Shown piece by piece: positions 24,020 to 31,941 of a DNA stretch of 34,102 nucleotides. The stretch covers positions 1 through 34,102 of the forward strand of contig JAKSMY010000019.1 of assembly GCA_024400275.1 (NCBI GenBank), written 5' to 3'. Each line of letters starts with the position of its first letter. Positions within the stretch are counted from its first letter, which is position 1. The notes beneath the pieces were generated by a model that did not search any database, was not told the DNA's origin, and saw only the letters and a list, made by a program, of their open reading frames with translations. Origin of the DNA: Paludibacteraceae bacterium. GTDB taxonomy: Bacteria > Bacteroidota > Bacteroidia > Bacteroidales > Paludibacteraceae. The position numbers and the translations under genes are program-made.

Positions 24020-25405
24020 ATGAAGAAAAAAGGACTATTTATTGCTTGTTTCCTTTGGGTGGCTGTTGCCATTGTGTTCGCTGCACCCAAAAAAGTTACG
24101 CTGGACGAACTCAATGCCGGCGGGTGGAAAACGTATCGTGGACAAAGTGTCCGTATCACGACACCTCTTATGGTCTGTGCCACGATGTTCGATAGTTTGA
24201 TTTTGAGCGATGAACGCCTGTTTGTCCCTGAAGAAAGAGCCGTAGGTCTTGCCGATGGCGACAGTACGGAGTACAGACGGTTAGCCGAATATAACTGCCT
24301 GCACCGTATCAAACTGGAGTGCAAATATCCTTACCATCTCAGTTTAGGTTCACGGGTTAAGAACTTAACGGCTCGAGTGATGGGAGAAAGGCATCTGCAA
24401 ACCGGAGCACAACCTCGTTTTGCCCAATATCGTCCTAATAAACAAGTCCCCAAGCGCAGCAAAGACGATTTGGTGATTTGTGCTGCCAATGTGCAGAATT
24501 ATTTTGTACACGTAGGCGGATATGCCACCAAGCGCAACACACCCGGGCAACATGCTCTACAATGCTATAAAGTGGCATCGGCACTCGTGCATATAGACGC
24601 TGACTTATACACCTTATGCGAACTGGAGCAGGGCGATAGTGCCCCTGCCGAATTGGTGGCTAAGATGAATGAGTTATACAACAAAAAACATTGCAACCAC
24701 TTGTCGCCGTACACTTTTGTAGTAACCGACACCTGCGATAGAGATACCATCTCGTGCGGTTTTATCTATAAGTCGGCACGCGTGCAACCGCGGGGAGACT
24801 TACATTTAGCCTACCGCAATCATAATGATATACATGCCCACCGCTTTCTTATTCAGCAGTTTATAGATAATCGCACCGGTGAACGTTTTTATGTTTCTTT
24901 GAACCACCCTCGTAGCAAACGGGGCAATGCTGCCGAAGCCAATGCCAAACGGGTGGCGGAGTTAGACACCGTCTTTGCTGCTTTTGAGCGTTTGCACCTC
25001 AATCCCGATTCACTTATTCTTTTCTTGGGTGATTATAACGCTTACGCACAGGAACAATCAACGCAAAAGATTGTTCGAGCCGGTTATCAGGATATGAACG
25101 CCGCCTTGGATAGTGCCGGCTACAGTTATTCCTACAAGGGCGAATGTGGCTTCTTGGACCGCTGCTATGCGTCGCCGTCTATGGCGGAACATATCGTTTC
25201 GTTGCGTCCGTTGCATTGGAATACCGATTATTACTACTCTGCTGCCTATTACAGCAAGTATAATTATAAAAATAGGAGCATTCCTAAGGACGCTCCTAAA
25301 GATATACGTTCTGTCATGACCAAAGCTGCTAAGCGTAACCTTCTGTTCCGCTATTCAGACCATGACCCGCTGCTGATTACAGTAACTTTTCCTTCGCATC
25401 AATAG
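24020..25405 (+). CDS. secreted endonuclease/exonuclease/phosphatase family protein
   Basis: 461 aa. Signal peptide about 1-21 (KGLFIACFLWVAVAIVFAA), then a beta-rich part (about 25-130, RITTPLMVCATMFDSLILSD) like the OB-type segment of ExeM-type secreted nucleases. The catalytic domain follows: AANVQNYF, ELEQGD, SLNHPRSKRG, FLGDYNAY and the final YSDHDPLL, the metal and phosphate residues of the EEP superfamily. Probably an extracellular or periplasmic DNase used for nutrient or DNA processing. I chose ATG 24020; a longer frame would start upstream of the -7 box. Overlaps the convergent panB end by 7 bp. Confidence 0.87.
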   Translation: MKKKGLFIACFLWVAVAIVFAAPKKVTLDELNAGGWKTYRGQSVRITTPLMVCATMFDSLILSDERLFVPEERAVGLADGDSTEYRRLAEYNCLHRIKLECKYPYHLSLGSRVKNLTARVMGERHLQTGAQPRFAQYRPNKQVPKRSKDDLVICAANVQNYFVHVGGYATKRNTPGQHALQCYKVASALVHIDADLYTLCELEQGDSAPAELVAKMNELYNKKHCNHLSPYTFVVTDTCDRDTISCGFIYKSARVQPRGDLHLAYRNHNDIHAHRFLIQQFIDNRTGERFYVSLNHPRSKRGNAAEANAKRVAELDTVFAAFERLHLNPDSLILFLGDYNAYAQEQSTQKIVRAGYQDMNAALDSAGYSYSYKGECGFLDRCYASPSMAEHIVSLRPLHWNTDYYYSAAYYSKYNYKNRSIPKDAPKDIRSVMTKAAKRNLLFRYSDHDPLLITVTFPSHQ

Positions 25406-26214
25406 CACTCGTTCTCGTTGGGGAAAGAGCACTCTTTGACGGCTGTTACATAGTTGGCAACGGCTGTTTGTACCTGTTCGCCTAATTCGGCAAAGTGGCG
25501 CAGGAATTTAGGTTTAAAGCCCTGATTGAGTCCTAACATATCGTGCAGTACCAGCACCTGACCGTCCGTCTTGCTACCGGCACCTATACCGATAGTGGGG
25601 CAGCTGACTGCCTTGGTCACTTGTTCGGCTAAAGCAGCAGGTATTTTCTCCAACACGATAGCAAAGCACCCTGCCTCGTCCAGCAGTTGGGCATCGTGCA
25701 GCAGTTTGGCAGCCTCTGCCTCTTCTTTGGCACGCAGTCCGTAGCCACCGAATTGATTGACCGATTGCGGTGTCAGTCCTAAGTGGCCACATACAGGTAC
25801 ACCGGCTTGTATCATGTGACGGATAGCCGGTAATATCTCTTCTCCACCCTCCAATTTAACGGCATCGGCACCACTCTCTTTCATCATCTTGATGGCGTTG
25901 GCTACGGCTTGTTCCTCGCTGATTTGGTAGCTGCCGAAAGGCATATCGATAACTACCAAAGCATGTTCGGCAGCGCGTACCACACCTTTGGTGAGGAAAA
26001 TCATTTCATCTACCGTGATGGGTAAAGTATATTGGTTTCCGCACACCACATTACTGGCGCTGTCGCCCACAAGGAACATATCTATGCCTGCTTGATCGAC
26101 AAGACGAGCAAGTGTGTAATCATAGCTGGTCAGCATCGTTATTTTCTCACCTGCCATTTTCTTTTGACGGATTAAAGCGGTCGTCATGCGCTTTGATTCT
26201 ACATGTACTGACAT
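25399..26214 (-). CDS. panB: 3-methyl-2-oxobutanoate hydroxymethyltransferase
   Basis: A 271-aa first enzyme of pantothenate synthesis (adds hydroxymethyl to 2-oxoisovalerate). Seen: MLTSYDYTLARLVDQAG, metal ligands Asp51 (VGDSASNV), Asp90 (VIDMPFGSY) and Glu122 (KLEGG), GHLGLTPQSVNQFGGYG, catalytic Glu189 (IVLEKIP) and TIGIGAGSKTDGQVLV. It begins 6 bp after the HAD gene stop, so the two are likely cotranscribed. Confidence 0.97.
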   Translation of the reverse strand: MSVHVESKRMTTALIRQKKMAGEKITMLTSYDYTLARLVDQAGIDMFLVGDSASNVVCGNQYTLPITVDEMIFLTKGVVRAAEHALVVIDMPFGSYQISEEQAVANAIKMMKESGADAVKLEGGEEILPAIRHMIQAGVPVCGHLGLTPQSVNQFGGYGLRAKEEAEAAKLLHDAQLLDEAGCFAIVLEKIPAALAEQVTKAVSCPTIGIGAGSKTDGQVLVLHDMLGLNQGFKPKFLRHFAELGEQVQTAVANYVTAVKECSFPNENECY

Positions 26215-26220
26215 ATTATC

Positions 26221-26262
26221 TCAATTTTCCATTTTCAATTCTCCATTCTCCATTTTCCATTT
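26221..26262 (-). repeat. ATGGAGAATTGAAAATGG-type repeat forming the end of the HAD gene
   Basis: On the minus strand about 40 bp consist of reiterated ATGGA(A/G)AATGG/ATTGAAA words. They are translated as the HAD C-terminal tail KMENGELKMEN and run up to the panB start. Such low-complexity words are dispersed non-coding repeats in many Bacteroidota genomes. Confidence 0.7.
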
Positions 26263-26856
26263 AATAAGTTCTTCCAAACTTTCAAACGTCTTCCAGCCGT
26301 ATTGTTCGCCCACTTCGCGATTGGCTGCTATATCGTCCACGAAAATAATAGGTTCTTTGTCCCAACCTTTTTCGTGCAGTGTTTGCATCACGACATCGTA
26401 GATAGCGGTGTTCGGTTTACTGGCTCCCACTTCGTGTGAGTAGATGCAGCAGTCAAACATCGACATATCGTATTTATTTTCTATATCTCGTTTATGAATG
26501 GTATTGCTGTTGCTCAGCAGGAGGATATGATGTCCTTCGTTATGCCACTCACGCACTTGTTCCAAGCGTTCTTGGGGAATACCGCCATGCATCATCATCC
26601 ACGCATCTACTATTTGCTCGTTCGTTGTTCCCGGTTGGCATAGGTCACGAATGGCGAGAATAAAATCTTCCTCTGATATACCGCCACATTCATATTGTTC
26701 CATCAAACTGGCAGCAGAGCCTTCTCCGTTGTTGTTAAGTCCCAATAGTGTTTGCATCGGTTTGCGTCCTATCAGTCGCTCAAAAGCGGCTATGCAGCCT
26801 TGCATATTATGCTGCATCAGCACTCCTCCCATATCTAAAATAAGGTTGTATCTCAT
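26221..26856 (-). CDS. HAD family hydrolase (phosphatase-like)
   Basis: 211 aa. HAD subfamily IA: motif I ILDMGGVLM (residues 5-13; nucleophile Asp, with Gly at +2 as in YihX-type phosphatases), motif II LLLSNSN, motif III Lys in GASKPN, motif IV FVDDIAANRE. I start it at ATG 26856, directly before the first strand; a longer frame to 26901 would extend across the promoter. The C-terminal 11 residues (KMENGELKMEN) derive from a repeat and are probably dispensable. Located upstream of panB in one operon; substrate unknown. Confidence 0.88.
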   Translation of the reverse strand: MRYNLILDMGGVLMQHNMQGCIAAFERLIGRKPMQTLLGLNNNGEGSAASLMEQYECGGISEEDFILAIRDLCQPGTTNEQIVDAWMMMHGGIPQERLEQVREWHNEGHHILLLSNSNTIHKRDIENKYDMSMFDCCIYSHEVGASKPNTAIYDVVMQTLHEKGWDKEPIIFVDDIAANREVGEQYGWKTFESLEELIKWKMENGELKMEN

Positions 26857-26878
26857 CGGGCATATCCATTTGGAACTG

Positions 26879-26926
26879 CAAAAGTACATTTTTTTTTGCA
26901 TATATCAAAATTTTTTTGTTCTTTTG
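26879..26926. promoter_or_regulatory. third back-to-back promoter around TTGCATATATCAA
   Basis: Element at 26896-26908. Minus: 19-bp gap to TACTTTTG (complement of 26879-26886), driving the HAD/panB operon. Plus: 20-bp gap to TTCTTTTG (26919-26926), one mismatch from TAnnTTTG, pointing to the accessory island. The plus promoter is weaker evidence. Confidence 0.7.
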
Positions 26927-26966
26927 CACTGAATGTAGATTCAAATGTAGAAAAACCGCAGGGAAA

Positions 26967-26998
26967 TTTGTAGATGTGAGAAAATTTTAGTATCTTTG
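26967..26998 (+). promoter_or_regulatory. promoter of the methylase gene
   Basis: TTTG 26967-26970, 20-bp gap, TATCTTTG 26991-26998. The next ATGs are the tiny frame at 27008 and the methylase at 27068. Confidence 0.7.
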
Positions 26999-27007
26999 CA
27001 GGCGAAA

Positions 27008-27064
27008 ATGAAAAGTAGGGGTATTTTAGTTCCCTATGCTACACAAAAAATAAATAGCAAATGA
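27008..27064 (+). CDS. possible 18-aa leader peptide
   Basis: ATG at 27008 opens MKSRGILVPYATQKINSK and stops at 27064, four bases before the methylase ATG. The word ATGCTACACAAAA occurs both inside it (about 27037) and at the methylase start (27068), in different frames, so a local duplication created the arrangement. Whether it is translated is unknown. Confidence 0.3.
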   Translation: MKSRGILVPYATQKINSK

Positions 27065-27067
27065 TAT

Positions 27068-27508
27068 ATGCTACACAAAACGACTGCTATTAACAATCGC
27101 CGTTATTTGGGAAATAAGTATCGGCTACTGCCATTCATTCAGAGAGTGGTAACGGAACATTGTGAAAATGTGAATGTCGTTGCAGACCTATTCGCTGGTA
27201 CAGGCGCGGTCAGTTCTGCTTTTCAGGATCGACAAATCATCACAAATGATATTCTATACAGCAACTATATCAGCAATACGGCTTGGTTTAGCCCTATGCA
27301 CTATGACAAAGCAAAGATTATCCGTTTGATAGAAGCATATAACGAGATGAATGTGCAAGAGGATAATTATATGTCGAATACATTTGCAGATACCTTCTTC
27401 TCTTGTGAGGATTGTCGTAAGATTGGTTATATTCGTGAGGATATAGAAAATGAATATATGGAAGGAACATCAATGCACAATTCAATGCCAAGCTACCTGA
27501 TGAAATAA
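27068..27508 (+). pseudogene. truncated D12-class adenine-specific DNA methylase
   Basis: 146 aa. Seen: YLGNKYRLLPFI (13-24) and the SAM-binding motif ADLFAGTGAVSSAF (39-52), then ITNDILYSNYI, as in D12/Dam-type N6-adenine methylases. Such enzymes are about 280-350 aa. The catalytic DPPY motif and most of the C-terminal half are missing. After GYIREDIENEY the frame enters unrelated sequence and stops. In the +2 frame the downstream stretch to the TAG at 27525-27527 reads as plausible protein (INAQFNAKLPDEITFKL), suggesting an internal deletion or frameshift. Probably inactive; a remnant of a restriction-modification gene, with the PLD nuclease downstream as a possible former partner. Confidence 0.75.
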
Positions 27509-27531
27509 CATTTAAATTGTCCGCATAGCAT

Positions 27532-27933
27532 ATGAAATTACAATTAAATAAATGGGAAAAACTTTTCATTGAGTTTTTGGACATGGTAGAATTTTCTTTA
27601 CATAAGCGCATAGATGCCAATGGTGTTGCATGCTATGGAGTTGAAGATTTACAACATGCCAATCTTGCAGGAATTGAACAAGATTTTTTCTATTCTGCTA
27701 GTGATGTTTTGGAACGCATGGAAGTATATGAAAACGATTATATTGTTAAAGATATTTTAGAATGTATGAGAGAGACGGGTGTGCTTTGTGAATATAATCA
27801 ATGGTCTGATTTATTAAAATATCGTTCTATTTTACCTTGTAATCAATTGGATTTTGACCTTCTTGAAATGATTTGCTATCATTCACAAGACATTAGCATA
27901 ACTAATATTTATTCCCATTTAAAAGCCGCATAA
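27532..27933 (+). CDS. hypothetical protein, accessory island
   Basis: 133 aa, not recognised. Acidic, helix-rich in appearance (KWEKLFIEFLDMVEFSLHKR, DVLERMEVYENDYIVKDILECM), no signal peptide or membrane segment, no catalytic motif seen. It ends 4 bp before the PLD nuclease gene with the junction TAA-TATT-ATG, so it is probably translated with it. It could be an accessory or specificity partner of the nuclease; that is inferred from position only. AT-rich like the rest of the island. Confidence 0.6.
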   Translation: MKLQLNKWEKLFIEFLDMVEFSLHKRIDANGVACYGVEDLQHANLAGIEQDFFYSASDVLERMEVYENDYIVKDILECMRETGVLCEYNQWSDLLKYRSILPCNQLDFDLLEMICYHSQDISITNIYSHLKAA

Positions 27934-27937
27934 TATT

Positions 27938-28861
27938 ATGGATTCATCAATTCAAATAATCTCTAATCGAAATTATCCCATCGGTGATGTAATTAACCAA
28001 GCCCTCATCCATTCAGATGACACTCAAATTGCGGTAGCTTTTCTAAAACAATCAGGAGTAAAATCCATTGAAGAGTCCTTGCAAATGTCTCTTAATCAAG
28101 GTGGTAAATTTGAAATCATCGTTGGGCTTGATTTTAAGACAACAGACCCATTGGCAATGAAATACTTTATAGACTTGCAGAAACAATGTAAAAATGTTCA
28201 TTTCTTCTGTTATGGAGATAAGGGAGAAAATAAAAATGATATTGTTTTTCATCCTAAAATATATTTGTTCAAGAATCCAAAAGAAACTGTTTCCATCGTG
28301 GGAAGTACTAACTTGACCAAAGGTGGCTTAATGACTAATTTTGAAGTGAATACTATATTCAGAGAAAAAAAACCTCTTTATTATTCACAACTTCAGGCAA
28401 TCTATTATTCTGCTAAATATACAGATTCGCTTTTTACACCAGATGAAGATTATCTTTTGCAGTATTCGGATGTGTATAAAGCCATTACAACCAATGAGGA
28501 CAAGGCCATTACAGACAAAGGTGTTAAAAAACTAATAATGGAGATGTCTGAAAAGGAAACGAAACTTCCAGGCACTATCCCTTCTCTGAATGCTCTTATT
28601 ATTGAGTTCATTAAGCAGAGACAATCTGAAGGAACGCTTTTTGTTTCATTAGCTGAAATTTATAATTATCTTGATGAAAGAATAAAAGATCCTATGTTTG
28701 AGGGGCGGTATAAATTGGATACATTCCACAACACCATTCGTGGAGAATTGAATAAACACCATGATGAAAGCTTACATTCTGCTTGCCTTGGCTTGTACCA
28801 TCGTGGAGAAAAAGGAATGTATACACTAACAACTAAAGGGCAAAATTATTTTGGACGATAA
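27938..28861 (+). CDS. PLD-superfamily nuclease (BfiI/NgoFVII-type)
   Basis: 307 aa. One phospholipase-D active-site motif: HPKIYLF with His105 and Lys107, GSTNLTKGG (122-130) and Glu136. Single-motif PLD nucleases dimerise to form one catalytic site and include metal-independent restriction enzymes such as BfiI. The C-terminal ~100 residues (SLNALIIEFIKQRQSEGTL onward) look like a helical DNA-binding part. Neighbours are a decayed methylase, an unknown protein and an AlbA_2 protein, which fits a restriction or other defence role. The target is unknown. Confidence 0.8.
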   Translation: MDSSIQIISNRNYPIGDVINQALIHSDDTQIAVAFLKQSGVKSIEESLQMSLNQGGKFEIIVGLDFKTTDPLAMKYFIDLQKQCKNVHFFCYGDKGENKNDIVFHPKIYLFKNPKETVSIVGSTNLTKGGLMTNFEVNTIFREKKPLYYSQLQAIYYSAKYTDSLFTPDEDYLLQYSDVYKAITTNEDKAITDKGVKKLIMEMSEKETKLPGTIPSLNALIIEFIKQRQSEGTLFVSLAEIYNYLDERIKDPMFEGRYKLDTFHNTIRGELNKHHDESLHSACLGLYHRGEKGMYTLTTKGQNYFGR

Positions 28862-28865
28862 TATT

Positions 28866-30512
28866 ATGGGACATAATAACTCTCAGTCAGAATTGCTCAC
28901 TGCACAATTATTGCAATATTCAGACGAAACACGTTTCTTGGAATTTAAGTCGAATTATCAAGAAGTGGAACATTTAGGAAAATACATATCTGCTTTATCC
29001 AATGGTGCTTGTCTTGATAACAAAGATTTTGGGTATCTTTATTTTGGTATTGATGACATTACACACAATGTAAAAGGCACGAAATTTAATCCAATACATA
29101 CGAAAATTGGCAATCAAGATTTGGAATTATATTTACGCCAATATATTTCGCCCAAAATCAATTTCTCAATTGAAGAATTTACGCACTCTAATGGAGAACG
29201 TGTTGTGGTATTTATCATCCCTGCTGCTGTTAATGAACCAACCACCTATAAGGGGAAATCTTATATTCGTATCAATAGCCAAACTACTGAATTAACACCT
29301 TATACAGATTGGATTCGCGCCATATACAATAAACAAATTGATTGGACTAAGGTCGTTATTCCAGAAGCCACTATAGACGATATAGATCCTATTGCTTTGC
29401 AAATGGCAAAAGACGGATTTCGTGCGCGATTTCCTCGCCAAGCCCAAGAAATGGACACATGGAGTAATGAAACATTTCTTGACCATGCAAAACTAACGAT
29501 CAATGGTTCTATCACACGAGCTGCGCTATTACTTATTGGTAAGGAAGAATCTGCTCATTATCTCAATCATATAGCGCAAATCGTTTGGCGGCTGCAAACT
29601 GATGAAGAAACAGCAGGTGATATCTATACTATCCCGTTTTTACGTTCAGCGGACGCGCTTCTTAATCGCATTCGTAATTATCGTTTCAAAATATATCCAC
29701 GCAATAGTCTTATTCCTGCTGAAGTGTGGAAATACGATACCGAGTCCATTCTTGAAGCACTATACAATTGTATTGCCCATCAAGATTACACTCGTAATGC
29801 ACGCATTGTTGTCACAGAAAAGAAGGATGAGTTGATTTTCTCTAATTCTGGCTTGTTTTATGATGGATCCTATGAGGATTATTACGAAGGAACCAAAATT
29901 CCTAATTCGTATCGTAATCCTTTCCTTGTGCAAGCAATGGTCAATCTCAAAATGATTGATACACAAGGTTTTGGCATTCACAAAATTTTCTTGAGTCAAC
30001 GGTCGCGTTTTTTACCTATGCCAACTTATGATATGCAAAACCATGAGCAAGTTGTTCTGCATATTCCAGGTTCCGTTATCAATCAGGACTATAGTTTGCT
30101 CCTTTTTGAAAATGCAGATATTAATTTGACAGAAGCCTACTTATTGGATAGAGTCCAACGTAAAGAGCCAATTTCGGATGAGGCCAAAGACATGTTACGT
30201 AAGCGCCATTTAGTAGAAGGACGAAAGAACACGCTATTTATATCAAATAATGTTGCAAGAGCAACTAAACAAAAGGCATTATATTCCAAAAATAAGGGTT
30301 TGAACGACCAATACTATCGTGATTTGATTATTCAATCCATTAGAGATAATTTTAGCATGAATAAGCATGATATTATAGAGTTATTATGGATGAAACTTCC
30401 TGAAATACTGACAGATAAGCAAAAGGAACATAAAATTACAAATCTATTGGCATCATTGCGTAAAGCAGGAAAAATCAAGGTTAGTAAAGGGAAATTATGG
30501 CAGTTGGCATGA
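28866..30512 (+). CDS. AlbA_2 (schlafen-like) and HATPase_c_4 protein
   Basis: 548 aa. N-terminal AlbA_2 putative DNA-binding domain: ETRFLEFKSNY (21-31), ISALSNG (41-47), GYLYFGIDD (56-64), YKGKSYIRINSQT. Middle: HATPase_c_4 signature, ESILEALYNCIAHQDYTRNARI about residue 290, then IFSNSG and TQGFGIHKIF. The C-terminus (about 470-548) is a winged-helix-like part (HKITNLLASLRKAGKIKV). This is the RecG-like COG2865 architecture, annotated as transcriptional regulators and found in defence islands. I start it at ATG 28866, 4 bp after the previous stop; a TTG at 28851 would overlap that gene. Exact role unknown. Confidence 0.82.
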   Translation: MGHNNSQSELLTAQLLQYSDETRFLEFKSNYQEVEHLGKYISALSNGACLDNKDFGYLYFGIDDITHNVKGTKFNPIHTKIGNQDLELYLRQYISPKINFSIEEFTHSNGERVVVFIIPAAVNEPTTYKGKSYIRINSQTTELTPYTDWIRAIYNKQIDWTKVVIPEATIDDIDPIALQMAKDGFRARFPRQAQEMDTWSNETFLDHAKLTINGSITRAALLLIGKEESAHYLNHIAQIVWRLQTDEETAGDIYTIPFLRSADALLNRIRNYRFKIYPRNSLIPAEVWKYDTESILEALYNCIAHQDYTRNARIVVTEKKDELIFSNSGLFYDGSYEDYYEGTKIPNSYRNPFLVQAMVNLKMIDTQGFGIHKIFLSQRSRFLPMPTYDMQNHEQVVLHIPGSVINQDYSLLLFENADINLTEAYLLDRVQRKEPISDEAKDMLRKRHLVEGRKNTLFISNNVARATKQKALYSKNKGLNDQYYRDLIIQSIRDNFSMNKHDIIELLWMKLPEILTDKQKEHKITNLLASLRKAGKIKVSKGKLWQLA

Positions 30513-30540
30513 GTTCTTATAACATTAACTTCATATAAAT

Positions 30541-30761
30541 AATAATTGTGTATTTTATATGAACTTTACAAGAAATCCCATCAAAAACCAATTATTGCTG
30601 CTAATCACGGATTTCATCCAACACATGCACCATATTACGTCGTTTTGCCGTTTGACAATAAAAAAGAGGTTGAGTTTAAGAAACTACCTCAACTTCGTCA
30701 GCGTATCAATACCTACCGTGCTAAAATTCGCCCTTTGAGCGACTTTATCGGAATAAAATAA
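30541..30761 (+). pseudogene. coding-like remnant without a start codon
   Basis: One frame ends ...KKLPQLRQRINTYRAKIRPLSDFIGIK and looks like the C-terminus of a real protein (mixed charged and hydrophobic residues, stop at 30761). It has no ATG; only a TTG at 30546, and stop codons lie just upstream. I could not identify the parent gene. Likely the tail of a deleted gene. The gap 30513-30791 also holds a short hairpin AAGTAAT/ATTACTT (30761-30780). Confidence 0.35.
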
Positions 30762-30791
30762 AGTAATCGCAATATTACTTAACTAATATAT

Positions 30792-30901
30792 ATGACAGAT
30801 AATAGGGATTTTTTGAGAAACAAACAAGTTCTTCACGCATTAAGGCAACAATCGTATCTGATTATTTCGTAAAGTACTGCAAAATTATATCAAGACGGCA
30901 T
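30792..30901 (+). other. frameshifted 5' end of tcmP
   Basis: ATG at 30792 opens MTDNRDF, then the frame goes astray after a T6 tract (30809-30814) and stops at 30872. In the neighbouring frame, which is open to 31939, the sequence continues FFEKQTSSSRIKATIVSDYF, the normal family N-terminus. One extra T (T7), or a -1 slip at T-TTT-TTG, would join them into a ~382-aa protein. No ATG, GTG or TTG lies in the downstream frame before 30902. Confidence 0.75.
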
Positions 30902-31939
30902 ATGCCTAAAAAATTTGGCTATTTTGATATGTTTGCTGGTCCTGGAATATATAAAGATGGCAGCTGGTCTACCCCCTTATTGGTTGCGGAAAAATGTCAA
31001 AAAGAGCAATTCCTAAAAGACAGGGTGTGGATGGTTTTTAATGATAAAGAATATGGAGATATTCTTAAAGAGAATTTTGAAACATTTTTCCCATTAGGGA
31101 CTTTCAAATACAAAAATCATTTTCGTAGTAGAACATTTGGAGAATGTCCAGAAATAGACCAATTTTTACAACGAGGCACAGAAGAAGGTGTCTACAATGA
31201 GTGCCCCACCTTATTATTTATTGATCCATTTGGCTATAAGCATATCAACACTTCCGTTTTGTGCCAATTTTTGAGACATTGGGGTAATGAAGTGTTTATA
31301 TTTGTAAATACAAAGCGTATAAATGCTGCTTTTGAAAACGAAAAATTTCAAGAAGATTTGAAAATAATTTTTCCTTCAAGTTATCAAACGCTTAAAGATA
31401 ATAAAAGATTAATGTCTGGTCCTGTTGAGGAACGACATAAATTTATTATTGATAACTTGGGACAGGAATTCAATCAAATATTAGATAAGGTTTATTTTAC
31501 ATCATTCGAATTCAGAGAAGAAAATCAAGAAACGCCAAGCCATTATTTGTTACATATTACCAAAGGATTAAAAGGATTTGATTTAGTAAAACAAATATTT
31601 AGTCAATATGCCAATGAACCACGTATCTTAAATGGATTTGCAACGTACACTTATAATCCGAAAACAATATGTGATGCTAATATTTTTGCAGAAGATATAA
31701 AACAAGAAAATTTAGAGATTATTAAACGAAACTTAATTTCTAAATATTCCAACAAAACAATAGATGCCGAAACTCTATTTAACAATGAACATGGAGATAA
31801 CTTGTATGCACGCTCTCACTATACATTAGCTCTAAGGCAGTTATATGATGAAAAATGTATAAACGTCGAATATAATGATGGTATCAAACATCGTGTAAGT
31901 GTGCTTTTATCAAAAAATTGTATTATAACATTTAAGTAA
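30902..31939 (+). CDS. tcmP: three-Cys-motif partner protein TcmP (5' end frameshifted)
   Basis: 345 aa as an open frame from the first ATG; the true gene most likely starts at 30792 (see the 5' entry). Seen: FDMFAGPGIYKDG near the start, a motif-I-like FAGPG loop, then WSTPLL and LFIDPFGY, an IV-like DPFG motif. These suggest a Rossmann-type, methyltransferase-like fold; activity is not known. TcmP genes occur beside three-Cys Gp37/Gp68 genes, and here the partner follows after 2 bp (TAA-TT-ATG). The 345-aa form alone would lack the first helices. Functional status therefore depends on the frameshift. Confidence 0.75.
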   Translation: MPKKFGYFDMFAGPGIYKDGSWSTPLLVAEKCQKEQFLKDRVWMVFNDKEYGDILKENFETFFPLGTFKYKNHFRSRTFGECPEIDQFLQRGTEEGVYNECPTLLFIDPFGYKHINTSVLCQFLRHWGNEVFIFVNTKRINAAFENEKFQEDLKIIFPSSYQTLKDNKRLMSGPVEERHKFIIDNLGQEFNQILDKVYFTSFEFREENQETPSHYLLHITKGLKGFDLVKQIFSQYANEPRILNGFATYTYNPKTICDANIFAEDIKQENLEIIKRNLISKYSNKTIDAETLFNNEHGDNLYARSHYTLALRQLYDEKCINVEYNDGIKHRVSVLLSKNCIITFK

Positions 31940-31941
31940 TT

